Source: Ypsolopha sequella (Eukaryota; Arthropoda; Insecta; Lepidoptera; Ypsolophidae). Taken from it: DNA of 64,000 nt. Positions within the stretch are counted from its first letter, which is position 1. The number at the start of each line of letters is the position of its first letter. The notes beneath the pieces were generated by a model. That model did no database searches. It was not told where the DNA came from and saw nothing but the letters and a program-made list of their open reading frames with translations. Made by a program: the position numbers and the translations under genes. Shown here one piece after another: positions 11,281 through 22,190 of this stretch. The DNA is taken from positions 40,978,310 to 41,042,309 of the forward strand of contig OW203983.1 in NCBI GenBank assembly GCA_934047225.1, written 5' to 3'.

Positions 11281-12103
11281 AAACAATAACGTAAAAAGTA
11301 AATGATGAGATCAGATAACTACAAAGACAAAAAAAATATTAAAAAAAAAAAAGCAAGGTTTCTGAAAAATTGAAATCGGGGGAAAGTGGACAATTTAAAA
11401 AAAAAACTACGTGCGTCATTTTAAAGACATTTACAAAATTTATTCACATTGTGTCGAATTGATATGGGATAATATACCTATCTATCAAAACTTGATTTAT
11501 ATATTAAATAATAATCAAACAGAATTGATACTGACTGACTATAGTTTTGTTGTTTATTGGAACGAAGTTCCTTTAGTACACGTTACACTCCAGACACTTG
11601 GCGAATGAGTGCTAGGCCAAAAAATGTGTAAGACTTCGACCATCGTGACACTTTGGCAATGGTATGTGGGTTTGTATGTTTAGAAGGGTATGTCTATGTA
11701 TAGGTATGTTATTACAGTAAAGACGTGTACGTGAGGCGTGCGCGTCAGTAGTGAAAGGATTTCGTTCCGACCGGGTATCCCACGACACCTCTCATTCAAT
11801 TTTCTGAATAGCTAAGTATTCGAACTTACAAAAATCTTTTTATGCTTAACACGTCTGGAACTTTCTAGACGAAATTCTATTAATGAAATTCGTCCCCGAA
11901 ATTCTAAATTCTATCATTTTCAATTAGCTTAATTAGAATTTGCTTATCTTATAAATTACTTGAGCGTTCAAGCTACGTGAAAATTAGTTTTACAAGGTGA
12001 AAAAGAAGCGATGAGATTTTTTTGACATGGCCTTTGACACAAAACAATTTTTACGAAGATCAAAGTAGATGTGGTTTAATTTTCTTAACTCCCGGCATAT
12101 AAG

Positions 12104-12131
12104 ACGAGACGAGACAAGACAAGACAAGACA
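12104..12131 (+). repeat. (GACAA)n/(GACGA) microsatellite
   Basis: A short run of GACGA then GACAA units directly abuts the presumed LINE 3' end to its right. It probably originated as, or expanded from, that element's tail. Confidence 0.8.
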
Positions 12132-12250
12132 AATACTGTTTATTGTGCAGCATATAAAAGAAAACTTAAAGTAGAAAAACAAGGTATAGCTAGATTACAA
12201 TTGGCGGTTTTATCGCTAAAAGCGATTTCTTCCAGGCAACCCTTGGGTGG
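12132..12250 (-). mobile_element. LINE-type 3' end (TTTATTGTGC / TTCTTCCAG)
   Basis: Has the block order TTTATTGTGCA...GCGGTTTTATCGCTAAAAGCGATTTCTTCCAGGCAACC. Equivalent ordered blocks occur at 33160-33290, 53105-53180 and 56312-56445. On the minus strand this resembles a LINE 3' UTR ending in an AATAAA-like tail. Identification is from memory, without search. Confidence 0.5.
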
Positions 12251-12394
12251 AAATGAAGCCAAGGATATAAATCGTAAAGGCGGTGTACATCAAAATAAAT
12301 AATTGACAATTTAATAAGTGTTTACTCACTATATTATATGTACTAATACTTAAATATGATGAAACATAAAATAAACTAATATACAATGTGTAAT

Positions 12395-12600
12395 ATACAA
12401 CGGTATAGAACAACTTATACTATGGAACCAAACCTGAAATCTGCCCTTGTATACACATTTCGGCCGAGCGGCATTGCATTTTTCTATGAAACAGTCGTTT
12501 TTTTTTTCGAGATTTATGGTTTGTTCCAAAGTAAAAGTTGTTCTATACCATTGACTGAATAAGCTCTTCAAATATGGTAACACCTTTCTGTTACACGTTG
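12395..12600. mobile_element. TA-flanked MITE family M, truncated copy
   Basis: Contains GGTATAGAACAACTTATACTATGG, CGGCCGAGCGGCATTGCATTTTTCTATGAAACAG and the right terminus GGTAACACCTTTCTGTTACACGTTG followed by TA. The outer left terminus, present in the copies at 41503 and 59950, is missing. Confidence 0.8.
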
Positions 12601-12663
12601 TATATCTACAAATATACCTATATTATGAATACAAAAATAACGTACAGAACCAGTAAATAATAG

Positions 12664-13059
12664 TAGGTTATGCTACTAGGGCGCAAAGGAATAAATTACG
12701 AGGACGATTTAAAACACGAGCGTAGCGAGTGTTTTAAACGTAACCGAGTAATTTATTGCTTTTACGCCCGTGTATCATACTACGTTTTTCAATGCATAGT
12801 GTGAGGAAATGAAAACAAATATAATCTTGTGAACTTTAAATTATAATTGGCTCAAAGGGACTGTATCCAGAGCCGTTGAACAGTGGAAAAAAAAGTATAA
12901 CATCTATGGTACACAGGAAAGGCTGCAGGTTAGCCAACCATTGTAAATAAATTTAAAAAAATAATAATAATAAAGCCCTAGGGCAAAATAATCGACTTTT
13001 TGTTCGGTTTTGATGCATAAAAAGTGGGCCTTTACGAGCACATGCATTGAAAATAAATA
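12664..13059 (+). mobile_element. Family Q repeat, copy 1
   Basis: Starts with TAG-TTATGCTAC and has a subterminal palindrome (CACGAGCGTAGCGAGTGTTTTAAA) bracketed by complementary GGGCG...ACGCCC blocks. A second inverted pair follows: TTTTTCAATGCAT near 12786 and ATGCATTGAAAA at 13043-13054. A 10-bp A+T-rich direct repeat TAAATAATAG lies at 12654-12663 and 13060-13069 and may be its target duplication. Five copies are in this window; no coding frame is shared. SINE, Helitron-like and MITE origins are all possible. Confidence 0.8.
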
Positions 13060-13304
13060 TAAATAATAGAAGCATATACATATAATGCAAATGACACAAA
13101 AACTGCGTGGTCACAGTCTCATAAACAAAGGGAAGTCTCAATTGGACTGTTAAGATCTACAATTGCGATCAAGATATTGCATTGCACTACGAGTTATCCT
13201 GTTGTATAAAGCATTTTTGTCCTTATTACAATGTGGTAAAGAATACAACCACATATAAAGTGATTGTTAAGGCGTATGACCACGCTAAATAAGCAACTCG
13301 ATGT

Positions 13305-13425
13305 GTGTCGGTACAAATATCAACGGAAACGACATTGAAATACTGTTCATTTCAGCGTGCCTTGGAAAGTGACTGTTACGACAGCAACTGCGTCTCCGGC
13401 TAGCGCAAAATAGGAGAAAATAATA
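13305..13425 (+). repeat. Diverged repeat shared with 63405-63510
   Basis: Shares the blocks ACAAATATC-ACG, GTTCAT-TCAGCG, CTCCGGCTAGCGCAAAATAGG with the sequence near the window end. Short and diverged; class unknown. Confidence 0.45.
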
Positions 13426-14159
13426 CTTTTCGCATGGACGCCATGAACGGAAAAAAAAATTTAAACTTAAATAATTTAGATCTAAAAATGTCCAATAATT
13501 TGGTGAAATAATAATTAAAATCGCTTTAGGCGTTTGGAAGGAGTAAGAGAATTCTTGTGTTAATCATGTAAAACTTTCGATCGATTTTTTTTGTCAAAAC
13601 TTACAATAGAAAAACAGTTTATGAAACTTAAAATTTATTTTTGACTCTATAATGCCTATCATATATTTTTATGAAAGTTTTTGGACCACCCGTATGGGAG
13701 GAGTAGTCCTTCAAAGACAGGTCCAAATTGCAGTTGGCGTATTCATTCGCCTTAACAACGAGTTGAGTGCGCAGGAGATGCGCGTTTTCATCAATTCAGT
13801 AGCTAGATCAAAGCAAACTTTTGTTGTGATGGTTAGCGCGTTTGTTTTGAAAAACACATTAGGATATACGGATTCCAGTAAAAAGAAATAATATGCAATT
13901 TATTCATCGTTATTTTAAAGGTGTGTTATGTATGATTATGCGTACGATTCCACGCTGGGCTAAGGGAGCAAGGGATTTTAGTCAAGCGGTTGTAGAGGGC
14001 TAGTTTATATAAACAAATTTTAAGGCAAGGGGGTATCCAGAGAATTTTTTCCTGCTCAAACGCTTTAATCTTACACTTGTCTATCCTGTTCAGTGGAAGC
14101 AGGCCGATTTCAAGGAGTGTTTATTTATAATTTTGGTAATGGAGGGAGTGTTTTTAATA

Positions 14160-14585
14160 TGAAAAAACGGAACCCTTACAGGACCACAATTTTGTCCCTA
14201 TGTCTGTCTGTCTATCTGTCAAGACCCATTTGCTCGGCCACCGTATGAAATATCAAGTTGAAACTGATACCTCTTACAGAAGTCTACGGTCCAATGGTGC
14301 TGCAGAAAAATCAGGTTCCTAACGCAACGTGAAAAAAATAAATTGCAATTTACATAATTAATTTCATACAAATAAGCTAACGATGAAAACTTTCAAGGCA
14401 CTTACAGTTGACTTAGAAACTTGAAATTTCGTTTACATGTGGGTCTAACACATTACATAATCAATTTCATACAAATTTGCTCACGATGAAAACCTTTAAG
14501 GCACTTTCAGTTGAGTTAGAAACTTGAAATTTCGTCTACAGGTAGGTTTTATAGCACACACATAGGAAAAAATCTGAAAATTACC
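14160..14585 (+). mobile_element. Repeat with internal tandem duplication
   Basis: Begins AACGGAACCCTTACAGG and contains a CTGTCTGTCTATCTGTC microsatellite, then CTACGGTCCAATGGTGCTGC. A unit of about 103 bp follows, present twice in tandem (14352-14454 and 14455-14552) with landmarks ATTTCATACAAA, CGATGAAAAC and AGAAACTTGAAATTTCGT. A relative with a single unit is at 59546-59945 on the other strand. It resembles the AGGGTTCCGTA repeat in its microsatellite core but differs in body. Confidence 0.65.
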
Positions 14586-15312
14586 AATATTTAATTATTT
14601 AGGAAGTTATCAAAAAGCAACTTAATAAGACCCTTTAGATCATAGAGTTTCATAGATCGTACAAAGTTAAGTAATGCACCTTGTGCTAAGGGTTTGACGT
14701 TTAATCTTAAGGTAAACTATCCATTTTTAATGAGTTTTTCATATGTGAGAGTATCTATTTCATATTTTTTAAATCTTTTTAGCCTAATTTGTGTTAGGTA
14801 AAACAATGCTGCTTTTTTTTTGCAAATTCTGGGCTGTAACAACTTACATTAGGACAGACTGGCGGATAACCCTTTCGTCGCGTAGTCATTATTAGTGACT
14901 TCAGATATAACATAAAAATGCGTACATAACTAACTATAGGTACACTTATTTATACAAAACAATGATAAAAAACTTATACTTGTCGATTTTATCAAAAAAG
15001 AAACTTATTTGTCAAACGTCAGGTAGTTGGTATCTTTTGTCTCAAGATAGTGGTGATAATGTATTATTCTTTCATTGTCGTGATAGTAACATTATTTTGT
15101 TCAATGATTAGCTATACTCAATTCTTAGGTATAGTCAATTCTTAGGGATACTCAGTTCATTTATTTAGTGATCTTAGGGTGTTAGGGTGTTTCATTACTC
15201 CACAACATTTTTGAACTCTATCAAAATCGTCTTTGTTGCTTATAATTAAATCTTAAGATAATAAGGGCGTACCACTTTGATAGCATTTCATGGTTCATCG
15301 AAATTCTATATA

Positions 15313-16320
15313 CAGGGTGGAAAAAATGAAAGGGCCCTGGAGGGGAACTACCTTAAATCCTTTAGTTAGCTCATTTTACTGAAAGGAAACATTCCTTTAT
15401 TTTTTAAAAGAAACAAAACTGCATTCAAAGATCTTCTAAAATTTGCTTGTCTCACCCGGGAACTGAACCAACTAAAAATTAAAAAAATAAACCCTCGCTA
15501 TTTTATTATACGAATCGGTAGGATTATTGTTCAGGATAAAATTTGTCTACTAAACTAAAGTCTTACACTCATCTATTGTACGAGATACCCATGAAATTGA
15601 ATATTTATTACAAGTTCTTTATTAACAATACCTAGTACTGTTTACTTGTAAAGTAATAATTATACGCCATTATTACACAATGACAGCACGGAATGAAAGC
15701 AAAACAAAACTAAATTTTAATTTCGAACGAAATTTATGGTTCGAACTTCAAATTTGTTGCTCCGCGTTGCAAAAAAATACGTTCCTTTTTTAAACTTTTC
15801 GTCAGTACGCCTAGTGCAAGAAGTAATTGTGCTCTGCATACATTTATTATTACCATTTAACGATTTTCTTATTGAAGTCTTCAACAAGGTACTTAAGATA
15901 AATAACATTAGCAAGCTTGTACTTCATACGATGTCTTTGGATGTAAGAGAGATAAGAAAATTAGAACGTTTCATTTACTTGTTACAAGTGAACAGTACTA
16001 GGTATTGTTAACAAAGAACTTGTAATAAATATTTAATTTCATGAGTATCTCGTACAACAGATGAGTGTAAAACCAAATGTTTATTAGACAAATTTTATTC
16101 TGAACAATAATCCTACCGATTCGTATGATAAAATAGCGAAGGTTTATTTTTTTTATTTTTAGTGTTTCGATTCCCGGGTGAGACAAGCGAATTTCAGAAT
16201 ATCTTTGAATGCAGTTTTGTTTCATTTGAAAAATAAAGGAATGTTTCCTTTCAGTAAAATAAGCTAACTAAACGATTTAAGGTAGCTCTCCTCCAGGGCC
16301 CTTAAATTTTTTCCACCCTG
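15313..16320. mobile_element. TIR element with about 340-bp arms
   Basis: Termini CAGGGTGGAAAAAA and TTTTTTCCACCCTG are flanked by TA. The inverted arms, about 15313-15650 and 15985-16320, pair over nearly their whole length, for example AAGGGCCCTGGAGG, GGAAACATTCCTTTATTTTT and ACCTAGTACTGTT. The 335-bp centre is not palindromic and holds an ATG-started 91-codon frame (15736-16011). No transposase motif is visible in it. A second copy begins at 63656. Superfamily is unassigned; TA flanks allow Tc1/mariner. Confidence 0.85.
15736..16011 (+). CDS. 91-codon open frame inside the long-armed element
   Basis: This frame starts at an ATG and fills the unique centre of the 15313-16320 element, ending just inside the right arm. 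The product would be mildly hydrophobic with several leucine/isoleucine stretches and scattered basic residues. I recognise no family, and no DDE-type catalytic pattern is evident in so short a frame. It may be a transposase remnant or a chance frame in A+T-rich DNA. An overlapping frame also exists on the opposite strand (15717-15914), which weakens the case. Confidence 0.15.
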   Translation: MVRTSNLLLRVAKKYVPFLNFSSVRLVQEVIVLCIHLLLPFNDFLIEVFNKVLKINNISKLVLHTMSLDVREIRKLERFIYLLQVNSTRYC

Positions 16321-16436
16321 TATATAAATTATATTCTATGATATATTTACCCAATATACCAATCGATAAGTTCTCGTCTCACCTATTACTGAGACCTATT
16401 ATTACACTACACCTATTACAAGTCTTGATCTTGACT

Positions 16437-17680
16437 ATTGTTTTGTAGCTCTAACAGTCTTTACTTGTCTTGTCTACTCTTTTGTAGCTCTAATAGAGTC
16501 TTTACTGGTCTTGTCTACTCTTTTGTGGTTCTAATAGAGTCCTAACTTGTCTTGTCTACTCTTTTGTGTTTCTAATAGAGTCTTTACTGGTCTTGTCTAC
16601 TCTTTTGTGGTTCTAATAGAGTCTTAACTTGTCTTGTCTACTCTTTTGTGGTTCTAATAGAGTCTTTACTTGTCTTGTCTACTTTTTTGTGGTTCTAATA
16701 GAGTCTTTACTTGCCTTGTCTACTCTTTTGTAGTTCTAATAGAGTCTTTACTTGTCTTGTCTACTCTTTTGTGGTTCTAATAGAGTGTTTACTTGTCTTG
16801 TCTACTCTTTTGTGGTTCTAATAGAGTCTTTACTTGTCTTGTCTACTCTTTTGTGGTTCTAATAGAGTCTTTACTTGTCTTGTCTACTCTTTTGTGGTTC
16901 TAATAGAGTCTTAACTTGTCTTGTCTACTCTTTTGTGGTTCTAATGGAGTCTTTACTTGTCTTGTCTACTCTTTTGTGGTTCTAATAGAGTCTTTACTTG
17001 CCTTGTCTACTCTTTTGTGGTTCTAATAGAGTCTTTACTTGTCTTGTCTACTCTTTTGTGGTTCTAATAGAGTCTTTACTTGTCTTGTCTACTCTTTTGT
17101 GGTTCTAATAGAGTCTTAACTTGTCTTGTCTACTCTTTTGTGGTTCTAATAGAGTCTTTACTTGTCTTGTCTACTCTTTTGTGGTTCTAATAGAGTCTTT
17201 ACTTGCCTTGTCTACTCTTTTGTGGTTCTAATAGAGTCTTTACTTGTCTTGTCTACTCTTTTGTGGTTCTAATAGAGTCTTAACTTGTCTTGTCTACTCT
17301 TTTGTGGTTCTAATAGAGCCTTTACTTGTCTGGTCTACTCTTTTGTGGTTCTAATAGAGTCTTAACTTGTCTTGTCTACTCTTTTGTGGTTCTAATAGAG
17401 TCTTTACTTGTCTTGTCTACTCTTTTGTGGTTCTAATAGAGTCTTTACTTGCCTTGTCTACTCTTTTGTGGTTCTAATAGAGTCTTTACTTGTCTTGTCT
17501 ACTCTTTTGTGGTTCTAATAGAGTCTTAACTTGTCTTGTCTACTCTTTTGTGGTTCTAATAGAGTCTTTACTTGTCTTGTCTACTCTTTTGTGGTTCTAA
17601 TAGAGCCTTTACTTGTCTGGTCTACTCTTTTGTGGTTCTAATAGAGTATTTACTTGTCTTGTCTACTCTTTTGTAACTAA
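16437..17680 (+). repeat. 41-bp minisatellite (about 30 units)
   Basis: The unit contains ACTCTTTTGTGGTTCTAATA, GAGTCTTTACTTGTCTTGTC. Variants mark higher-order structure. TTGCCTTG occurs at 16711, 16998, 17203 and 17449, separated by 7, 5 and 6 units. GAGCCTTT with CTGGTC occurs at 17316 and 17603, separated by 7 units. The left edge is more diverged, as expected when unequal exchange homogenises the middle. Confidence 0.95.
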
Positions 17681-17699
17681 TCTCATAACGTTCCATACA

Positions 17700-17880
17700 T
17701 ATTGATCAAGTAGATTTTCTATGAAACATATTTTTTTTCGAGGTTTAGCCATGATCGTGCCGAAAGCCGGAAGTTTTGTAAATCAATTGTTATCGAGAAA
17801 TAATAATTAAATATAAGTTAACGTTTGGCTCCATAGTAAAAGTTATTTTCGGTTTTCATTGAAACTAAAATCCACAGCAT
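17700..17880 (+). mobile_element. Decayed relative of MITE family M
   Basis: Keeps TTTTCTATGAAACA, TTTTTTTTCGAGGTTTAG and TTTGGCTCCATAGTAAAAGTT in family M order, but not the termini. Confidence 0.4.
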
Positions 17881-17969
17881 GTTACATAGCAAATATAAAT
17901 ATAAGTAACTAAATATGACTTTGTACTAAACAAAATCCGATTACCGATTTCTTTGCTAGTTCTTTTTTT

Positions 17970-18276
17970 AGGGTTCCGTAACCAAAGGGTAACCAACGGG
18001 ACCCTATCACTAAGACTCCGCTGTCCGTCTGCCTATCTGTCTGTCTGTCTGTCCGTCTGTTACCAGGCTTATCTCATGAACCGTGATAGTTTGACAGTTG
18101 AAATTTTCACAGATGATGTATTTCTGTTGCCGCTATAACAACAAATACTAAAAAACAGAATAAAATAAGTATTTAAGGGGGCTCCCATACAACAGACATG
18201 TTTTTTTTGCTGTTTTTATAGATAATGGTACGGAACCCTTCGTGCGCGCGTCCGACTCGCACTTGGCCGGTTTTTT
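17970..18276 (+). mobile_element. AGGGTTCCGTA repeat, copy 2
   Basis: Nearly full-length: AGGGTTCCGTAACC start, (CTGT)n core, CATGAACCGTGATAG, TTGCCGCTATAACAACAAA, internal GGTACGGAACCCTTCG inverted relative of the start, then CTTGGCCGGTTTTTT. It shows that the family has a subterminal inverted AGGGTTCCGTA motif. Confidence 0.85.
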
Positions 18277-20299
18277 GTTTGTATAGACGAATAGCATCTC
18301 TAGTTTTCGACTTTCCAGCGATCAAAAAATCCAGCCTCTAAATAGTACATATTACATACAGTCTATACAATAAATGATAATACTTTTAGCTGAAGAGGCA
18401 GGTGGTATAGGCAGGAGGCTAATGGACAGTTCTATAACAGCTCAATACATCCCGTACTCACGATCCGAATGCATTAGGGTAAAGTACATGGACTCATCAT
18501 TGTTTCGACTCATAATGCGCTGCTTCCTCCACGCACTTCGCATTGTACTGGCCAACCAAGCAATCGAGCTGATCATAATCACGTTTATCGCTTTACGATA
18601 ACAGTCTAGCTGGGTCTCAAGTAAGCGTGGTCACTAGAATGTCATGTGATGTGTGACCACGGGCTTACGTAGCTGATTGTTTGATTGAGTGATGGGAAAT
18701 AGATTTTATGGCATAGGAATACGGGTGGCTTTTTATTTCGAGCTGTAGTTTCATGCAACAAGAGTTTCCGAGATACAATACAACCTCAGTTAAGAGGCCT
18801 GATATGAAATTTTGAAAATATCTCTCGGTTTTTGCGGTGTATTTAAAGAAATGTAAATATTGTAATATAATTTTTAAACATGGTATAAATAGACCGTTCC
18901 AAATTGAATTGAATATGTGAACCACTTTTTCTATATCTTTTTTAATTTCAGTTATAACTTGATCTGAAAGTTTTGCCAAATTTCGCAGTATATGCTAGCT
19001 CACATACTAAGCTGTTTTTAGTAGATATCATAGTTTAAATCGGATGACGAAAATATAGTTCATTGGTAACGAAACTATCTATGAAATAAGTGAAATACTT
19101 TACTAACTTTATATAAAACTTTAGAAGAAAAAAATAATCAAAACAGCCAAATTGACTCTACTAAAAAAAGACGGAAAAAAAAAAATCTTATAAGATATTA
19201 TTTTTATGGTAATGGTAGTAGATTATGGTTTGTTTTTGATTTGATATGCCTTGTTTATTCTGGTAAATTTTAATACGTCAATTAATAGATATAATAACGA
19301 TTTTTTCTAATATATATTTTTAAAATTTTTGTCGATAAAATAGGGTCTAGTTATTGCTCAGACCAATTAGTCTGAGAGTTATTGCTATTATTTTATAAAT
19401 AAATACAGTGTGTCCCACGCAGGAATATAATTTTTTACGTCATAAAATTATTATTAAATTTTTTATGTCATAAAAATGATTTATTGCATTTTTAATTGTT
19501 TAATATTATAAAAAAAAAATCATAAGAAATTATCCAATTTTTTTTTTATTCACCGCGTTATACTGGCTCGCACTTTATCAGATATTTTATGTTTATTCTC
19601 TTTCGTTATGCAATGGACCTACTACTACTGCGCCTTAAGGCCCTACGCATCCAACACAATAATCGTATTAAGTAATTTTGAACTCAATGATATTGTCAGA
19701 AAGTCTACATTAGAACGCTCGCTTCGTGCGCTGCGAGCACGCATAATCGGTGAATTTGCGAGGTTTTTCTGGAATTTCTGAAAAAGTATTGAGAAATAAA
19801 TAAAAATGGGTCAATAAGTGTCTTTGGTTATCTGTAAAGAAAATTCAGGAAAAGTTTTAATTCTCTCCGTTGAACACCTTTGCTATAAACACATTTATCC
19901 GCAATTTGACAAGCTTACTTTGTGATTTTTTTCTATCGAGTGAAGTTTACTCAATTACGTTTTTAGATCAACTTGTGTTTAGAGTATATCCTCTTTTGTT
20001 ACATATATTTAACTTGTATTTGAATGAGATATTGAACTGACAATATTAATTAAACAAAATGCTCATTTTGGAATGGCAGGGCCTTAAGTGGACACCTGAC
20101 GCTAGAACATCAACAACACCAGGTTTTCAAGGGTTGATTAGAAGAAACTAGGTCTCTCCTCATATTGAAGAAAATATATTTCATTTATCGATCTTTTATC
20201 TAGGGATTCCACCTATAAACAATGTATTAAGATGTCAAAAAAAAATGTTTTCCGCTCTCTTTTTTTGGTTTTCAAACGTTCGTTTCAAAAACGCGGTTA
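18277..20299. other. Unassigned region
   Basis: Includes a 75-codon ATG frame on the plus strand (18374-18601) and a 104-codon frame on the minus strand (18665-18979) beginning at TTG. Neither resembles a family I know, and no convincing splice-site context was found. The remainder is A+T-rich spacer. Confidence 0.35.
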
Positions 20300-20562
20300 A
20301 GAGATCAACTTGATTTTTTTTTTATAAAATAGGCAATAGAAATATGAAGGGATTTTACCTAAATCCAATATTTTTTCCCTAAAAAATATTTCAGTATTAG
20401 CTAAAAACACACCAATTTGTTGTTTCGCTGCGTGATCACTAGTATTACGCGTCCAAGAAAAAGAGGCCAAAGAGCCAACATATAATCGCCTCTATGAAAA
20501 GCAAATAAGGTCTTTGCCATTAGAATTAGTGTGCTGGACGGGTAATAAAAAAAGTTGCCAAA
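20300..20562 (+). mobile_element. Repeat R, copy 1
   Basis: About 260 bp, closely matching 56513-56768. Landmarks are TATAAAATAGGCAATAGAAA, GCTGCGTGATCACTAGTATT, ACGCGTCCAAGAA and TGTGCTGGACGGGTAATAAA. The high identity implies a relatively recent mobile family. Its end class is unknown; sequence after the shared part differs completely between the copies. Confidence 0.75.
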
Positions 20563-20816
20563 AAAGCCAAAGTTGGACCCAAAAAAGCAGCAATAAATTT
20601 CGGACCATTTATTTTAGTTCTACAAATTACAAAAAAAATATATTCGTTTTCATATAAAATACGTTTATGAGAAGGTTTTTTGATGCCAAAAAACTTTTGG
20701 TGGCATTTATTTATGTTTGTTAAATGGTCCATAGATTAGGCTGCGGACCCCCATACACGTGGTTGGGGACCCCCAGGGGTCTGCGGACCACAGTTTAAGA
20801 AACGCTGTACTAAGAC
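20563..20816 (+). mobile_element. hAT-like terminal fragment
   Basis: Ends with GGGGTCTGCGGACCACAGTT, TAAGAAACGCTG. This resembles hAT-type termini with a CAGCGTTTCT...AAACT start when read on the minus strand. The opposite terminus was not found, so the copy is likely truncated or joined to repeat R. Confidence 0.4.
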
Positions 20817-20869
20817 ATTTTGTCAAAAACATTTTCAAGGAGACTTTACAAATACATAATATCCACATT

Positions 20870-20985
20870 TTGAATGCAATTTCACAATGAAATTAGTTAG
20901 GATTTCAGAATTACAGGAAAAAATAAAACAATTTAGAGGTCTTTTCGGAATTAAATTCTATTCTAATATTCTAAGACGTTGTCTA
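20870..20985 (+). mobile_element. Fragment of the TTAA TIR family
   Basis: Contains TTTGAATGCAATTTCACAATG, AAATTAGTTAGGATTTCAG and TTAGAGGTCTTTTCGGAATT, matching the interior of the 28583-28992 copy. Both termini are missing. Confidence 0.65.
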
Positions 20986-21121
20986 TGAAAACCATGATAT
21001 TTAAAAAAAGTTTATTACTATATCTACGCATTTACTTGAGCAGATTTTTAATACTAGTAAATAAATAGTGATTACTGATTTGTTTTTCCAAAATGGCAGC
21101 ACTTCCGGGGCATATAGCGCC

Positions 21122-21506
21122 TTAAAGCGATATGTAAAAGTTTTAGCGTCCCTATTACTCCATATACGAAAAAATCCTTAGTGCGAGAGGGACGGATTCG
21201 TGGAAAAGTAGCAAAAAGTCGGTTTTTTATTAATATAAAATGTACTAAAGCTGCTATCAAAATTTCGTTTAACCAGGTCCTAGATACCGTTAAAACCCAC
21301 CTAATAAAATACAGTTGCAGTCTATATGTCATTCTAAATTGTCAAACCAGGAGAATTGTTGTCGAAAAGGACCTCATTTCAATAAATATTTCTATCGAGC
21401 CGAATTTCTCCAATCGCGTTTCTGTTTTAACAGATCCCTAGAAAAAGAATCCAAAAATAATATACTGTTTTATCAAAGTGTCGATTTGTTTTTCGTAGCG
21501 CCTTAA
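21122..21506 (+). mobile_element. TTAA-flanked TIR family, copy a
   Basis: Starts TTAAAGCGATATGTAAAAG then TTTTAGCGTCCCTATTACTCC and ends TTTTTCGTAGCGCCTTAA. The shared ends across the window are TTAAGGCGATATGTAAAAG and CGTAGCGCCTTAA, both with TTAA. Overlapping open frames in it (21181-21441, 21315-21506) are not conserved intact in sister copies, so I take them as fortuitous. Confidence 0.75.
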
Positions 21507-21507
21507 A

Positions 21508-21985
21508 TGCGCGGGTTATTTATATTTTTTATATAAGGAGTGTCCTAATTTCCTAAGTCTGGCGTTGGTCATGTTCTAGACTCAGGTCTGACGCTTGAGG
21601 TAGATAGCAACATAATATTTATCTAGCTATAAGTAGAGAGCATTTAGGATGGGGGAATGAAAGATGCTCCAAAAATAACTTGTCATTTGGCAAGGCCTTG
21701 ACCTTGAGGAATGGTCGAAATGATGCAACCATCCGTCCACATCGCTAATGACTATTTATAAAGAAAATATGGGCAATATTTGAAATTAAATTGACAATAG
21801 TGTTTCTAGAATAGGGTCGTCTACAATAAGTAGTACATGATATATACATGTATAACACCTCATTCATATCAACTTAAACTACATAGACATGTCTTCTAGC
21901 ACATTTACTCGTATTTAGAATCAAAAGTTAGAATATAATTAACAACTGAATCAATAATATTTTCAAGCCTTTCCTTTGGCCTTTT
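21508..21985. other. Unassigned spacer
   Basis: No supportable feature. Confidence 0.4.
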
Positions 21986-22190
21986 ATTGCTTTAAATAGA
22001 TTATAATATAAAAAAAAAATTATAAATTCGTTTCGAAATATATTTCAGCCAACTTGTGACGTCGGTCGTCAGTCGAATAAGTAAATAAAAAAGATATTTG
22101 ACATGACGACGGCCACAAGTTGGCTGAAATATATTTCGAAACGAATTAATCCTTTTATATATATATATTATATTCTATTTAAAGCAATAT
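21986..22190. repeat. Hairpin element with CAGTCGAATA loop
   Basis: The core stem is 22025-22058 against 22114-22147 (TTTCGAAATATATTTCAGCC / GGCTGAAATATATTTCGAAA). An outer, weaker pairing is GCTTTAAATAGATTATAATAT / ATATTATATTCTATTTAAAGC. The loop contains CAGTCGAATA, also found in the loop of the hairpin at 31531-31623. Confidence 0.75.

Noticed and set aside
15176..15190. TTAGGGTG repeats as telomeric sequence
   Set aside because: Only two imperfect units; insect telomeres use long (TTAGG)n arrays.
16437..17680. Array of regular repeats as a possible CRISPR
   Set aside because: Units are contiguous 41-bp tandem copies without unique spacers, and the setting is eukaryotic. The same applies to 8929-10410 and 29820-30488.
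18665..18979. 104-codon minus-strand frame as an exon
   Set aside because: Starts at TTG, no clear splice sites at its limits, and no recognisable family.
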